Source: Eucommia ulmoides
Lineage: Eukaryota > Streptophyta > Magnoliopsida > Garryales > Eucommiaceae
Assembly: GCA_016647705.1 (NCBI GenBank)
Contig: CM028325.1
Coordinates: forward strand, 31,290,474-31,354,473
Direction: 5' to 3'
Length of the DNA stretch: 64,000 nt
Both the position numbers and the translations under genes were made by a program. Each line of letters begins with the position of its first letter. The first letter of the stretch is position 1. The notes beneath the pieces were generated by a model. The model saw nothing but the letters and a program-made list of their open reading frames with translations, was not told where the DNA came from and did no database searches. This document shows, piece after piece, positions 1-12,420 of this stretch.

Positions 1-1039
1 AACGTTCAATTCATCAAAATTATGTAACTTATTTTACATCAACTACGATTATTAATCATGCTTACTGACACCCCAACAATTCCTTTCTCTAGCTACAATA
101 ATATCCACTGCCTGAACTTATTCTGACTGGTGCCCAGCACCCGCGTACAGTATTCTGACATCTTTCTTTAACACTTTCCCAATCTCCTGAGCCAACTATC
201 AATTGACTGGGGTAATGATTACATCTTCCCCAAAAATATAAACTTTTATTCCTCCTAGGTTTAAAAAGTAGTTTTTTTTTTAAACAATCCACCGACAACT
301 CTATATATTACTCATACGAAACGGACGAGATTTATGCGCACCTACTATCGTCACAGATCCACAATTCTCAGCTACTTTCTACATATCATATTCTATTACG
401 TTTGTTATATTTACTGGTTCCACAAACTGTTGCTCTGCCTGCCCGTCAACCTAGAATGCATCACCAAATTAAATTCTTTTCTAATATCGCCACAGTTTTC
501 TCACATCCTTAGTTCCAACTAATACGAGCCCTCTTTTTTAATATCAAAATAAGATTCCTTTTATATTACCTAGAAGGTGATTTTATACTCATTTTGAATG
601 TCATTTCATATTTCAACTTAAGCGTGTTCTGCTATACTATCTCGTATTTTAATAATGACTTATTAGGTGCAACAGATAATTATCTTATCCTCACGTAATA
701 TGCATATAATTGTTTCTCAATTTAAATATCACATTTCCAAATATTAATACTCCCACAATCGCAATCCACCCATTTCTACTACCAATAACACAACCCCACC
801 TAAATCTAGCAACTAACCATATCACACTTTCAGTACACCCACTAATGTCTAATAACACAACCAACCAAGCCCAAAGCCAACGTACCAACTAAACTAAATA
901 TCACTCACTTACCGAACTCACCTATTGACACCCTATTGACTGGCTAGGCAATTGGCACGTCCTCCTATCTCATGGTCTTCTACTGACACAACTACTGGCA
1001 AGTCTACATAACCTATAACCTAGGCTCTGATACCAAAAT
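1..1039 (-). mobile_element. Internal 5' region of Tekay/Del-like LTR retrotransposon (partial)
   Basis: This stretch lies directly inside the LTR at 1040-3810 and continues out of the window to the left. On the minus strand it begins 4 bases after the LTR end with a tRNA primer binding site. I could not recognise gag or any other retroelement protein in either strand; short ORFs here have no family motifs. It is best read as the 5' leader of an element whose coding part lies outside the window. Confidence 0.6.
1024..1035 (-). other. Primer binding site, initiator tRNA-Met type
   Basis: The minus strand reads TGGTATCAGAGC, the standard plant retrotransposon PBS complementary to the 3' end of initiator tRNA-Met, 4 bases from the LTR terminus at 1040. 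It fixes the orientation (minus) and shows that 1040-3810 is a 5' LTR with internal sequence attached, not a solo LTR. Confidence 0.9.
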
Positions 1040-1704
1040 TGTCACGACCCGTCCCGGACATCCGTCATCCCGGGGCCAGCATGACGACAACACGACATCA
1101 CTTGAACATTCAATCAACTAATATATTATAATATGCCTCCTACTATACAGTCGTCTATACAAGATATACATAATCTCTCATATGGGGACACACCCGTCCC
1201 CAAATATAAGTATAATAGAATATAAATTTTCTATGAACCTCTCACTGGTTCACCTCTGACAGCTCATCTCACAACTCCCATATAACTCCACCTAGTGCCA
1301 GTAGGGGACCTACTCCTAATTGCTCCACCTACGAGTGTACAACCTTCTTAATAAAAATATTTTTAGAATAATAATACATTCTAAATAATACATTCATTTA
1401 AATGGATCAAACATAAGTATACAAACATCACATATCTAATAAAAATCACCATAACATAAGTATCTCACCATAATATAAGCAGTGAAAATAAATCAATATA
1501 TATAAGCTTCATTCAAACCCATCCAGTATAACATAATACCAATTACCATATATAATAAATCACCAAATATAAGTAAAACACCACATCTCAAAACACCACA
1601 CCACCACACCCCTCACTGGTTAGCCATAGTGATCGTTTTAACCTCACGATCGGGAATTACAACGGTACTGTAATATTTGTAGGAATGTCTTCCTATGAAA
1701 TATC

Positions 1705-1920
1705 CACACCCCTTTTGGAGAGAAATATAATCCACACCCCTTACGGAGAGAACTATCCAAATCCTATGGGAAGAAATTCACACTCTTTCCGGGAAGAAAT
1801 AATTCACACCCCTTACGGGGAGAAAACTATGGCATCGTCCAAATCAACAATTTCGTCTAAAAATCCACACCTATTTTGGGGAGAGTATAAACCACACCCC
1901 TTTTGGGGAGAATTTTCAAA
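1705..1920. repeat. Short tandem array inside LTR (about 30-bp units with ACCCCTTACGGGGAGA core)
   Basis: About six diverged units each carry a CCACACCCCTTACGGGGAG-like core; CCCCTTACGGGG can form a small stem-loop. The same array is present in reverse complement at 47037-47165 in the solo LTR, so it belongs to the LTR family. An ORF at 1685-1999 simply reads through it. Confidence 0.8.
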
Positions 1921-2191
1921 CCACGTTTTTCTCTCTCTTTTTAAAAGTACCACCCATTTAGTAAAAACCATTTTTCCACCTTTGGTTTTAGAAAACTAAG
2001 CATTATTAGAAAATCAGACATTTTTCCACTCTCTTTTAAAATCACCCAGTTAACAAACCATTTTTCAATTTCCTTTCTTTAAAACAAAACCAACATAGTT
2101 TACCAAAAATCCATTTATCCCAACGCACCCAAAACCTGCTTGATCCATGTAGTTTTAAATTCATCCAAGTCAAGTAAAATTCATTTTAGTT

Positions 2192-2202
2192 AAGTGAAAT
2201 TC

Positions 2203-2240
<38 letters not shown>

Positions 2241-2244
2241 TATA

Positions 2245-2288
<44 letters not shown>

Positions 2289-2299
2289 GAATTTTACTT
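2192..2299. repeat. Long palindrome: (CA)n arm, short spacer, (TG)n arm
   Basis: A (CA)14 run (2209-2236) and a (TG)18 run (2247-2283) face each other across about 10 bases. The flanking single-copy bases also pair (AAGTGAAATTCATTTTAC on the left, GTAAAATGAATTTTACTT on the right, one mismatch). The whole block could extrude as a cruciform or hairpin with arms of about 45-50 nt. Confidence 0.9.
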
Positions 2300-2929
2300 G
2301 GCAAGAAGACAGTACATTCACCTGATTATCCGCTCCGAAGACTTTTACTGACTATACTCTACTGATATTTCGGTGCCTACGAACCTAATAGTGATAGAGT
2401 CTAAATTAATATTTTGTATAAAAACAATATAATCATACCTTGCAACCTTAATTTTTGTAATTTCCTATTCGCCGCTTTTTATTATAAAATATAACTATTC
2501 GACTAGTATCGCTCCGTTACGATTTACTATATAAACTTTATTTACATGGGCCGTCCCATCCTTTATTATCGCCATTATGATATTTTAAAGCTAGAAAACT
2601 AATTTAACTATCATAAAAATTAACGAGAAACATTACCTGCTCTGAAACGGTTGTCGATCCCCTAAAAAAATTCCTTAATCTGCTCATGCTCCCACTACCT
2701 CGGCGCAAAGCCCACCGCTGCGGTGAACACATTTCCTTTCTACTCCGTGATACACACTAACGGGCCACCACCTAGGCGATAAACTTCTGCCTAGGCGAAC
2801 TCCCCCCTGTTCCACTTTTTTATGCTCCGCCGCTTAGGCGGACGCTCCTCCTCCCCTCTGCTCTGTTTTGCTAATTTGAGCTGACCACTCTCTCTCTTTT
2901 CACTAACTCCGGCAATCACCACCACCTAA

Positions 2930-3430
2930 GCGTCCCTACACACACAACACATCCACATGCACACCGCAACACACACACACATAACTCCACTACCTTCACT
3001 ACCGTATGCCGTCGGCCCATACCACTACCACCCAAAACCAACGACATACACACACAATCATTCAGACACACACACTGATCACAGCACACACACAACACCC
3101 ACACAACCGAAGGCAAAGACACACACATACATAGGCAACACACCCACGACAACACCAAACCAAAACAGAAAATAGGGAACACACACTTACCAACGACGTT
3201 AAACAATCAACCACACTCCACCGACGGACGAACGACAACGGATCACACACACACACACACACGCCGAAACTTCTCTCTCTCTCTCTTCGTTACTGTCGCC
3301 GGTGATCAAAACCCACACAAAACAGACCGAACGGCACACCCACGATGGAACCAGAAAACATACACACATGCAAGCATACACATCGTCACACACACACACA
3401 CACACAGACTCACCAATGACGGCAGACACA
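2930..3430. repeat. Cryptically simple CA-rich segment of the LTR
   Basis: Alternating ACACAC runs are mixed with non-repetitive bases. Equivalent GT- or CA-rich segments occur at 45715-45960 and 56905-57560 in the two related LTRs, so the feature is conserved in the family. It creates long open frames on both strands that encode only Thr/His- or Cys/Val-rich text; I do not regard these as genes. Confidence 0.75.
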
Positions 3431-3558
3431 CACCTACGCTAGAACAGCATCGTCACTCCAAAGCCATCACCACCGGCCAAACCTTCATCTCTCTCTGTTT
3501 CGATTTCTCTGATCGCTTCTCGATCCTTCTTCTTTCTCTCTATCTTGCGTGTGTATGA

Positions 3559-3559
<1 letters not shown>

Positions 3560-3604
<45 letters not shown>
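3560..3604. repeat. (AT)n microsatellite in LTR U3
   Basis: About 22 AT units, roughly 210 bp inside the LTR start as read on the minus strand. A TA run lies in a similar place in the related solo LTR (45397-45432). Confidence 0.9.
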
Positions 3605-3608
<4 letters not shown>

Positions 3609-3810
3609 TTAGTTGTAATTACATAAATCTCCCCCTTTTATTTTGTTAAGATAATAATTAGACCAAATTCTGATTTTTAAGGTTTTAATAATTACGAATT
3701 AACCCCTAAATTTTTAAATCACACAATTAGTAGCGTCGTCCACCCCGTTATTTTAAAATGTGCTACAATACAACTTAAATTGAGCGTATACCAAAAATCA
3801 GGATCTTACA

Positions 3811-4120
3811 GACTTGTCTATGGTTGAGTAAGTTTGTTGAGAAGGTTTTATTCCTTCTTGGCTAGTTCAGTGAGTTTGTTTGAGTTTGTTTGTTAGAAGA
3901 ATCAGTTAGAGAATAATATTCTAGCATAAATAGTAAGTTAGTAACGGGAAGAAGGCTATCGAGAATTTGGAGAATTTGTGGAGAGACCAGGCTCACGATT
4001 TCCTAGATTTCTTTTTTGTAATCTGTATTTTCTTTCTTTGATTGGTGAATTCAAGTACATTTCCTCTCAAATACTCTATTCCTTTATTCTATCGGTTTAT
4101 GGTTGAGGTTGATCTATCAA
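3811..4120 (+). mobile_element. Possible degraded LTR fragment
   Basis: The composition resembles the R-U5 end of a plant copia LTR: a run of TTTGTTTGAG-type sequence, then TGTAATCTGTATTTTC, GAATTCAAGTAC and a terminal TTGATCTATCA. No partner LTR, PBS or TSD was found, so this is only a resemblance. Confidence 0.3.
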
Positions 4121-5160
4121 AAAATTGAGAAAATTAGATTAACAATATTTTATTACAAAATAAGTAGTTAAGTACACTTATTCTTATTACAATGTGATCT
4201 TTTTATTACTATCCAAATACAAATAAAAAAAAAATGAAGTTGCAATCGCACATCTCTTAAACATTAAAAATATGCTCAATTAAAATTTTATCATTCCATG
4301 AAGCATTAGATTAAACAATAATCTCGGTTTAAACATGTAAAACTAAAATGTTTATAATACGAATTGAAAACAATTTTGTTTTAAAAAAAAAAATCTTAAA
4401 TATGTTTAACAATACCAACAATACGTACTTAATTCACACAAATAACATTAAAAAATTTCTAATTAATACAAAATATTTTGTCGAACACAACAAAGAAAAA
4501 AATAAATTTATACAATTAAATAAAATACACGGGAAAATTTATCCAAAACCAACGCTTGGCGCGAGCTTAAAACAAGTAGTTATAAACTTCATCGCTAATT
4601 TAATAATTTAAAGACGGAAGAAAGAGCATCTTATTTTTTAAAATTATATTTTTAAAATATATAAAATATATTCTGAAAATAAACTATGAGTTGTTTTATA
4701 AGGAAAATTTATTATATCGTCCTTAAGAGATATGTAAATCGAAAAATGGACCCCCAACTGGCATAATAAAATTTTTAGTCCTCAGAGACTCTTAGAAAAT
4801 AATCCTTTTGTACTAACTCAATCTTCCAAGGCCGTCGTTTGGTTTCTCCTAAAAATAATTAAAATTAATAGTCTACAATTAAATGATTAATATTTCAATG
4901 ACTATAATTTAATTAATTTTTTCAAGAATATCAATGATTATATAATATAAATAATTACAAATTTAATTGGACCATTTTGAACTATGTCAATAATAAATAT
5001 CAATTAATCTATTCAAGTTTACAACAATCAACAATAAATATAAGGGTATTTCATCATGGGCCCCAAGGCTCACTACTAACTCATTATTATACCCATGTAG
5101 TCATTTAAGTTTAGAGAAAAATCCAATTGGTATATGGTAATTGTTTGTTGTATTGTAACA
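4121..5160. other. AT-rich intergenic sequence, nothing recognised
   Basis: Homopolymer-rich, low-complexity AT sequence. The only ORF of note (4348-4611, plus) is Asn/Lys/Ile-rich, as expected by chance at this base composition. No TE ends or RNA genes were seen. Confidence 0.6.
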
Positions 5161-5165
5161 TTTAT

Positions 5166-7721
5166 TATTGATCCTAAAATTTTGATGGACAATTAAATAT
5201 TGATATTTTTTGTGGAACTAATGGATTTATTGAGTGTTTCAATTTATAAGTTCTAGTGAAGATATTATCATGAAGAAAATGAATGCTGAAGAGATTGACA
5301 AAGATGATGGACGTTAAGAGACCGAAGAAATTGAAGAACCTAGAAAAAATAACTCAAGTTAAATTTTTACTCTTAATGTATCCCAAATAAGATCACACAC
5401 GACACAATTTTTTTTTTTTTTTTTTTTATAATTATGTGTGTTTTTTATAAGGATCCTAATTAGTTAAATTATTTGCTCCTATGTGTAATTGAAGAAAGAT
5501 AATTGATTAAAATTGAATTTAAAGATTTAGTGGAGTTAACTGAGAAAAGAAATCGGTTAAAGGGATAAAAACGTCGAAGAAATTGAATGAAAATGAATTG
5601 AGAAGAAGTATTCCAACAATGGTCGGTCGATAGGTAAGTCGACCTGTGGTTATAAGACGAACTATATGGATCATTCGGTTGATAGGTAGTCGACTTATGG
5701 AACTCTTTGAATCGTCCGGTCGATAGGTAAGTCGACTTGTGCTTAAAGGATGAACTCTCTTGATCTTCCGATCGACAGGTAGGTCAACTTGTGAAAGTCT
5801 CTGGATCGTCTGGTCGACAGGTAAGTCGACTGATGGCGAAGCAATTTTGGTTTAGGCTATGTCCTGAATTGGGTAGTCGACCGATGGGTGTTGGCCGATC
5901 AACTAATGGTCAGTTTCAAGATTTGTGAAATTTTGGGATTTATTCAAATACTAGCCATTTTATGGTTAGGATATGAGAGATATCTTAGGGATCTAAACTT
6001 AATTGAGATATGATCTATCTATTCTATTATCTCTATTAATTTGGTCTATTTAATTAAAATTTATTTTAATTAAAGTGCTTTAATACTTTCTATTTTGATG
6101 AATTATGATTTAAAAATGTTTAAGGACCAAAATGAGATTTTTCAAGAATATTTTTAAATGAAAAAGATCTATTTTGATTATATATGATGTATGGGGTCTT
6201 GGGGTATTATTTAATGACATAATATTTGAAAAGTAATTGTTATAAGATATCTTTGTAATTCCTATATTTAAATCTACGAATTTTGAGTTTAAATATTGTT
6301 ATTTAGTCCATATATTTAAATATAATTCTTTTTATACTTTCATTGATTATGATCAAATTATTTGGGGGTCTAAATTGAGAGCTTTAGAAGTTATATTATT
6401 AAGTTAAATATACCAGGATTGAAAGGAATCAATATATGGGGTCTATAATTGATTTTAAATAACATATTTTGTCGAAACTAGTTGTTATAGGGCTTATTTC
6501 AAGTGGTTTTAAATAGACTTGCGGATTTCACATGTTAATACACAATATCAAGAACTATTCAGTTCCTAAGCTTTTCTAAGAGTCATGATTCTGATATTAT
6601 TTTGAGAGATCAATTGTGAGGTTGATTATTGAGAAGTTCTTAAGTTAAAGCTTATTTGAGTTAGCATCACCGATCTAAGTTATCTTGCAATACTACGTGC
6701 AATCTGTTTGTTGTTTTCTTGGTGAGATCGTTCCAAACTTATTTTTTAAGTGAGTATTTTATTATTATTACTTTCTTGATGAATTGATCTTTTTGAGAAA
6801 TCATTTTTAAACTTTAAAAGCATAAAAAACTTTTAAAAACGATTTGTGTGTTAATCTGATTACGTGCTTAATTGTGCTACCCACATTCTTTATTTGAAAT
6901 CAAATTTTGAAATTCTCACTTTTTTATCATTAGTATCGGGACATTAATTGAGTTTTAATTTATCTGGGGTGGTAGAAGTTTTGAGTGAAAAATCACTCAT
7001 CAATTATTTGTAATTGGTGAGTTGAGTGTCGAATTAGATACTACTGAGAGTGTCTAATCAAGTGTAGTTGGTTTTAAACTCTTCTAGTAAAGATATTGAG
7101 GTTTTGATATTTGTCTAAGGTATAAAAAGATTAGGTGTTAATTCTTCCATGATTGAATTCGTGAGTGAATTGTAAAGGTTTCATCCTTACTTAGGAAAAT
7201 GATACTTGGAGTGATTGTGAGGTTTAATTCTTGAGCCTAAAGTATAAAAAGAATTAGGTCGTGATTCTCCCTGTAATAGAATTAGGTTAATTCTTAGCCT
7301 GTGAAAAGATTAGGTTAGTTTTGAGCCTGGAAAAAAGATAAGGTTATTCCTGAGCCTGTGAAAATGAATTGTAAAGATTTATTCCGAGCTTGCGAAAAGA
7401 ATCATTAAGAGGGTTTGGTTCCTACCTGTAAATGAATCTTGAGTTTAGTGGATGCGAATCTCCGTGAAGCTCGGAGGATTGGATTAGCCAAGAGTAGCTT
7501 GGTGAATCAGGATATATCGTGGTGTTCTACTTTGTTTCTTTATATTATTTATATTCTATTGTTTGGGTGTGCACATAGTTGATAACACATATCCCCTGCT
7601 ATATAGATAATAATTAATTTTAGGATAAAATTAATTGTTTGATTTTTGAAGTGTTATATTTGGATTAAATTTTAATACTACCAAATTCACCCCCCCTCTT
7701 GAGTAGCTCACTGGGCCAACG
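5166..7721 (+). mobile_element. Solo LTR of SIRE-like family (2556 bp, old copy)
   Basis: It starts TATTGATCCTAAAATTTTG (family start TGTTGATCCTAAG, with G to A) and ends ACTGGGCCAACG (family end CCAACA). It is related to the LTRs at 51728-53841 and 59617-61610 in the opposite orientation. Flanking pentamers TTTAT (5161-5165) and TTTAC (7722-7726) fit a decayed 5-bp TSD. No PBS or PPT flanks it, so it is a solo LTR left by LTR-LTR recombination. Both terminal dinucleotides carry transitions. Confidence 0.75.
5626..5895 (+). repeat. GTCGAC-containing tandem repeats in the LTR
   Basis: About five units of 50-65 bp each contain a GGTCGATAGGTAAGTCGACTTG-like core. Reverse-complement versions occur at 53220-53405 and 60960-61195 in the other LTRs of this family. 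The paired GTCGAC/GGTCGA elements are partly self-complementary. Confidence 0.8.
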
Positions 7722-7726
7722 TTTAC

Positions 7727-7985
7727 ATTCTCCCATTCATTATATTATTGTTGGCATTGTTGCTGTGTAGCACATTTGCATTACCCCATTCATTATGTTG
7801 CTATTAACATTGTTGATGGGTAGTAACATTTTCATCTCCACATTTATTATTTTGTTATTAACATTGTTACAGTACAACAATATTTGCATCTCCCATTCAT
7901 TATGTTGCTATTAGCATTATTATTGAGCAGTAATATTTGCATCCTCCCATTTATTATATTGCGATTGATATAGTGAGAGAATATG
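7727..7985 (+). repeat. Minisatellite, about five units of 52-62 bp
   Basis: Units begin near CTCCCATTCATTAT and run through TGTTGCTATTAACATTGTTG to a TAGTAACATTTGCAT-like end. It sits immediately outside the solo LTR. Confidence 0.75.
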
Positions 7986-10900
7986 CATTTGAGTTTATTT
8001 TAAATAATAAATATATAAGTGGTATTTTCTCAATATTGGGTTATAAGTGGTGGCCCATTTTAATTTTAATGGCAAAAATGAGGTTCTCTCTAATTTTTCC
8101 TAAATATAATTATTACAAAATTTACTACAAATCCAAATGTACTTTAATTATTTGTAATGTTGCACCATTTATTCAACCAAAACCTAGTAGAAGTCTAACC
8201 CCTTTATTCAACCAATCCAATAAATAACATTTTGAGATATATATCACAGAATTGTCACATAACACATGATTACGAATAATCCATGCAAATCAACAACATT
8301 AATTGAACCACAATTACAACAAAAATAATGCAACAAATTGGGATATTAAATATAGATATTAAAAAGATTAAGTATCCTACTTGAAATCCAAAATTACAAT
8401 CGGCTGTAGAAAATTCTTTTATTTTTCTCTTCTTTTCTTCATTCTTTGTATGTCCCCCTATTCTCCTAATCTCTCTCCATTCATCTATATATATTCTATA
8501 ATCCTTCTGGCCCCTCCCTAATTTGTTTATTATATATATAATAAATCAGCTCGCTTATAAAAAGGGCCGTTGGATTAAAAGACAAACATCTAGATATTGA
8601 TAGTCGTTAGATGACTTTTGTACTATACACTACATGGTTTAGGGTTTGGAGCCGCAGGATAATGTTAGAGCACTTTAATCTTGGTATAAGATGAAAAATA
8701 AAAATTAGGTTAAACTTGTTTAGCCCTCTTACTCTCAGAGTCTCAGCTTCTTTTCCCTCTTCTTTGCAAGCCACAGCTGTCGCCACCCCAACCACCGAAC
8801 ATCATGGGCTCTTTTATCACCAACTCCACTGTTTTCATAGATCTACCCCCTCTATATTCATCTCTCAACTTCTTCTTTCTCTATCGCTTTCACTCTCTCT
8901 TCCGATCTCGCGATGACGACCATGCGCAACGATGACACACCCCGTTTCTCACTCACGATGACGTCTTATTCCTCACTCATGACGAAGATAGCGTTGACTT
9001 ATCCCTCACGACAACCGAAGAGCCCCCTCCTTAGCGACGATAGCAGAGCCCCCTCCCTCGAGAAACCTTAACACGATAAAGTCATTGTCGCACTGCTCTC
9101 AAGTCCGATTTATTTCTTCTCTCTCTCTCCTCCTTTACACATTCCAAATACACTCTTTCACAACCCTGATTCATTGTTTCTGTTCCCTCCCTGATTTCTA
9201 TTTGAATTAGGAACAGAAACAAACATATGGGTTCACATAAGATCTATTTTTACGTACAAAATAGAATGGTACATCTCACTCTCTCAAATAGCCACATTTG
9301 ATTTCTAATTTTCCTATTTTCTGCAACAACCAGATTTTGTTTTCATTATAGTTGTCAACTCCCTCCCTAGTGATGATGGTATTCACTCACTCTCTTTCCC
9401 TGACTGCGATTTTGGATTGCAATTTTTAAATTCCAATTAGCAATTACATTTTTCATTGCCATTTCTAAATTCCGCAGATCTTCAAGTCTTGAGATATGTA
9501 GATGGATCCCAAATAGTTGCATTCTTGCTCAGATTATCAGCTTGGTATTGCTTTAAATTTTGATTTCAATATAATGTTTGTTCCTATGTTTTTATGTGGA
9601 GTGTTAGATGAATATTTTTTGGATAATTGAAACTATAATCCATCTAATTCTACTTTGTAGGACATAAAACCAGAGTACATGTTAGGGTATCTTCAACCCC
9701 ATTGTTTTGCCTTCGATCTACAACCCGTCATTGCTTTCTCTGCCACACCACCATAATTGTGAGATTTTGTTCAATTTTTTCATATATAGGAGATTTCACA
9801 TCTTATTTTTTTTGTGAACATCGTTCTTATTTTTTATTTTTTCTTAATTTACATATGATTTGTGTAGATCTAAGCCATTTGGTTTCGCATTGCTCTACCG
9901 TAGATTGTTTCAGTAGAATCTGTGGAAGTTTAAACCTCAAGGTTTGTACAGGGGCGAATTGCAAGGATGATTTTATGTTCCTTTCGGGAATCTTCGTGCT
10001 TCGGGAATCATCCTTGGAATGTCATTTGGTCTGGATTCCCTCAGCTACTGCTGATATGCAAGTACTCTCTCTATCTCCATTGCCACAGTTTTATCTCTAT
10101 CTATCTCTCCATCTCTCGATTGCCTTCTTTTATCCCTAGATTTATGTTAATGGAGGGGGTGGTGAGTAGTTAGGGCTTCGATTTGGTAACCATTACTGTA
10201 AAATTATAATATGGTTTTGATTTCGTGTCACTGGGATTTCATATCTAAAATTGGGCTTCGATTTTGGCTTCGATTTGGCAACAATTATTGTCCTAAATTG
10301 AGATTTGGTAATCATTACTGTCTAAAATTGGTGTTAAGGTATATCTTATATATCTCATTTTCTTATTGTCTTTTTTCGCTGCCATCTATTACTAAATCGA
10401 TTGAATCATTTGTGATGCATATTGCATCTTGCATCAGGTGATAATCATTGGTTTAAAATTACAATTGTAGTTGTAAACAACTTATTCTAATTGATAGTTC
10501 AAACTAATGTTTCTGTGTCTTTACTATATTCATTGTTTTCTAACACAACTATCTCATCCAGAATAAGTTTCCCAATGTCAAGTTTATAATTTCCAAAGCA
10601 AGCAATGCAATAGTTTTTGGTTGAATTTGTGGATAAAATCTACTTCGGGGATATTTTTTTGGAGGTATGTTCATGTAAATGGATTCGGTCTAATTTATAT
10701 AGATGATTTATTTGGTTGTATGCTTAGAATATGTTAAGTTCATCTTCATGTTTCCTTTTTCCTCCATGGGCTTAGGATGTTTGTGCTTTCAATTGTAGAG
10801 GATACATGCTCAAAATGGTGAATGGTGATCGAAGGTTCGTTTATTGCCGCCATCAGATTGGTACCAATTCAATTTTGGGGATATTCAATCTAATCTGATC

Positions 10901-12292
10901 GGATTCTTACTCGAGTTTTTGTGTTGATGTGTTCTCTTTGTTATTATTTGCTAATTCCTCGAAGCGGTACATGTATCATTATTTGGAATGAGGATTAGGA
11001 TATGTTATAATTTTTTATTAAAAAAAATGGATTATGTTCTGTTTGTAGGATTTGTTCGTTAGGATACATTGGGTGTGATTTTGAGGTTTTCCATAAATCA
11101 ATTTGGTTTTACGCAAATAGAGAATTTCATAAAACAATTTGTTTTTCGTGAGAACTCTGTTGTGGTGGTAGTGATGACAAATATTTGGGTAGTGGCGGTG
11201 ATTGTGATATTAGTTTCTTCTGATAATTCTTAATTCTTAAGCTATTGCTTTCTTCTTTCATATAACTATTATTTTTCTACTACATTATGTTTTATGTATT
11301 CTTCATTTTTTAAAATTTGAAAAGACTGTGTAATAACTATTGAAAATGACATTTTTTATATTTTTAATTGTCCATTATTGCAGAAATTTGAACTTGGATA
11401 TGTATCTCTACCCAAAAAGACCTAGTTGATTGATACAGTAGTGGTAATCGTAAGGTTAACATTGTCATTATCAATATATATTAATGTATGATGGTACTCA
11501 TAATGAAGTTACTAGTTGTGCAAGATGAGATATGAAAAGTAGGATCATATGAGATTTATCAATGTTTTATTTCACGTAGGCTGGAAAATCTCTTACAAAA
11601 AGTCTCAACCTTTTCTTTGTGAGGGATACAAGCCTGATGTATTTTATAAGCTTTGTGGATTTATGTGAAAACCTAAATTTTGGGTGTGGAGAAAATTGAC
11701 AGAACATAATTTATTTTTGTATAATTTTTGTTATAATAGAGGTTAGTCACGACTTATTTTTCTTTCTGCAAACCACGAGAACATCTATCACCTTAAGCAA
11801 TAAATCTCATTTTCCTTAGGGTTCAAGTGGCATATAAGGAATTTGAGGATTATGTGGATTTGAGGATTATATCAAATAATGTGTGGCCACAAAAGGAAAG
11901 TACAAGTAATTTATTTAGATTTTGTTTTTTCTTTCTATAGTCTTTTTATATTTCTCAAGTTGTATAAGTATTTTTATTTCTCTGTTCTTCTGTACTCAAT
12001 TAGTGTACTCTTATTTTAAATAAAAATTAGTTGATTCATTTTAGAAATTTATTTTATATTCTAATTTTTTTTTCATTTTTAATTTTTTGGATGAAACATG
12101 TTCCAAAATCTGGATTATTCATGCCTAATCTATTTTTTTTTTTCTATTTTTTTTAATTTCGTTTAGATATCTTAGGTTTTACTGTTTTAGTTTTAGACAA
12201 TGGATGATATTATTGTTTTGATGAACACAAATGACTATCAAAAACTTTCTTCTCTTGAAATCTAAGGAAAACCAATATTGAGGTTTTTTTAT
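7986..12292. other. Non-coding region without a recognised gene; possible Helitron body
   Basis: No ORF here shows a conserved domain. Open frames at 8716-8916, 9702-10139 and 10211-10441 are Ser/Leu/Cys/Phe-rich and lack recognisable motifs. A TCTATATATATTCTATAATC sequence preceded by A at about 8484 resembles a Helitron 5' end. If it pairs with the Helitron-like 3' end at 15914, it would define a 7.4-kb unit with the MULE nested inside; this pairing is speculative. Confidence 0.3.
10165..10335 (+). repeat. Local tandem repeats around GGCTTCGATTTGG
   Basis: Three or four imperfect copies of GGCTTCGATTTGGTAACCATTACTGT-like sequence alternate with short spacers. Function unknown; probably replication slippage or a TE subterminal repeat. 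Confidence 0.6.
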
Positions 12293-12301
12293 TAAATTAT
12301 A

Positions 12302-12396
12302 GGGGAAATTACATTTTAAACCCTCCAGGTATTGACACTTTTCTAGTTGGTCCCTTTCTGTTTGAGCGTTTTATTTTAAACTCTCTAGGTATAAGC
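12302..12396 (+). repeat. MULE left terminal inverted repeat
   Basis: 95 bp matching the reverse complement of 15553-15647. The TIR has two related halves (TTTTAAACCCTCCAGGTATT and TTTTAAACTCTCTAGGTATA). Confidence 0.9.
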
Positions 12397-12420
12397 GTAT
12401 TTTTATTTGGTTCTTCTGTC

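Larger units (their letters stand above)
1040..3810 (-). mobile_element. 5' LTR of Tekay/Del-like Ty3/gypsy element (2771 bp)
   Basis: Read on the minus strand the LTR starts TGTAAGATCC and ends GTCGTGACA, with TG...CA ends. It is related along much of its length to the solo LTRs at 45070-47775 (opposite orientation) and 56137-57989 (same orientation): shared termini, a CA/TG-rich middle, a short tandem array with CCCCTTACGGGG units, and an AT microsatellite near the outer end. The outer flank 3811-3815 is GACTT; the partner TSD would be outside the window. The Tekay/Del assignment rests on the LTR ends plus the initiator-Met PBS and is from family knowledge. Confidence 0.85.

Noticed and set aside
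1024-1035. tRNA-Met-like sequence as a possible tRNA gene (also at 59603-59614)
   Set aside because: Only the 12-nt PBS is present, directly beside LTR ends. No cloverleaf.
1705-1920. Regular short repeats resembling a CRISPR array
   Set aside because: Plant genome, diverged units without conserved-length unique spacers, within an LTR.
1685-1999. ORF of 104 codons with HTPYGE repeats
   Set aside because: It reads through the LTR tandem array. The related LTR gives similar repeats in several frames, so it is not protein-coding.
2916-3429. Several overlapping ORFs on both strands in CA-rich DNA
   Set aside because: Products are simple Thr/His or Cys/Val repeats forced by the CA/TG sequence of the LTR. 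No domain.
4348-4611. ORF rich in Asn, Lys and Ile
   Set aside because: Expected in AT-rich sequence. No motif or supporting signals.
9702-10139. 145-codon ORF
   Set aside because: Low-complexity composition (Ser, Cys, Phe, Leu), no domain, no codon or splice support.
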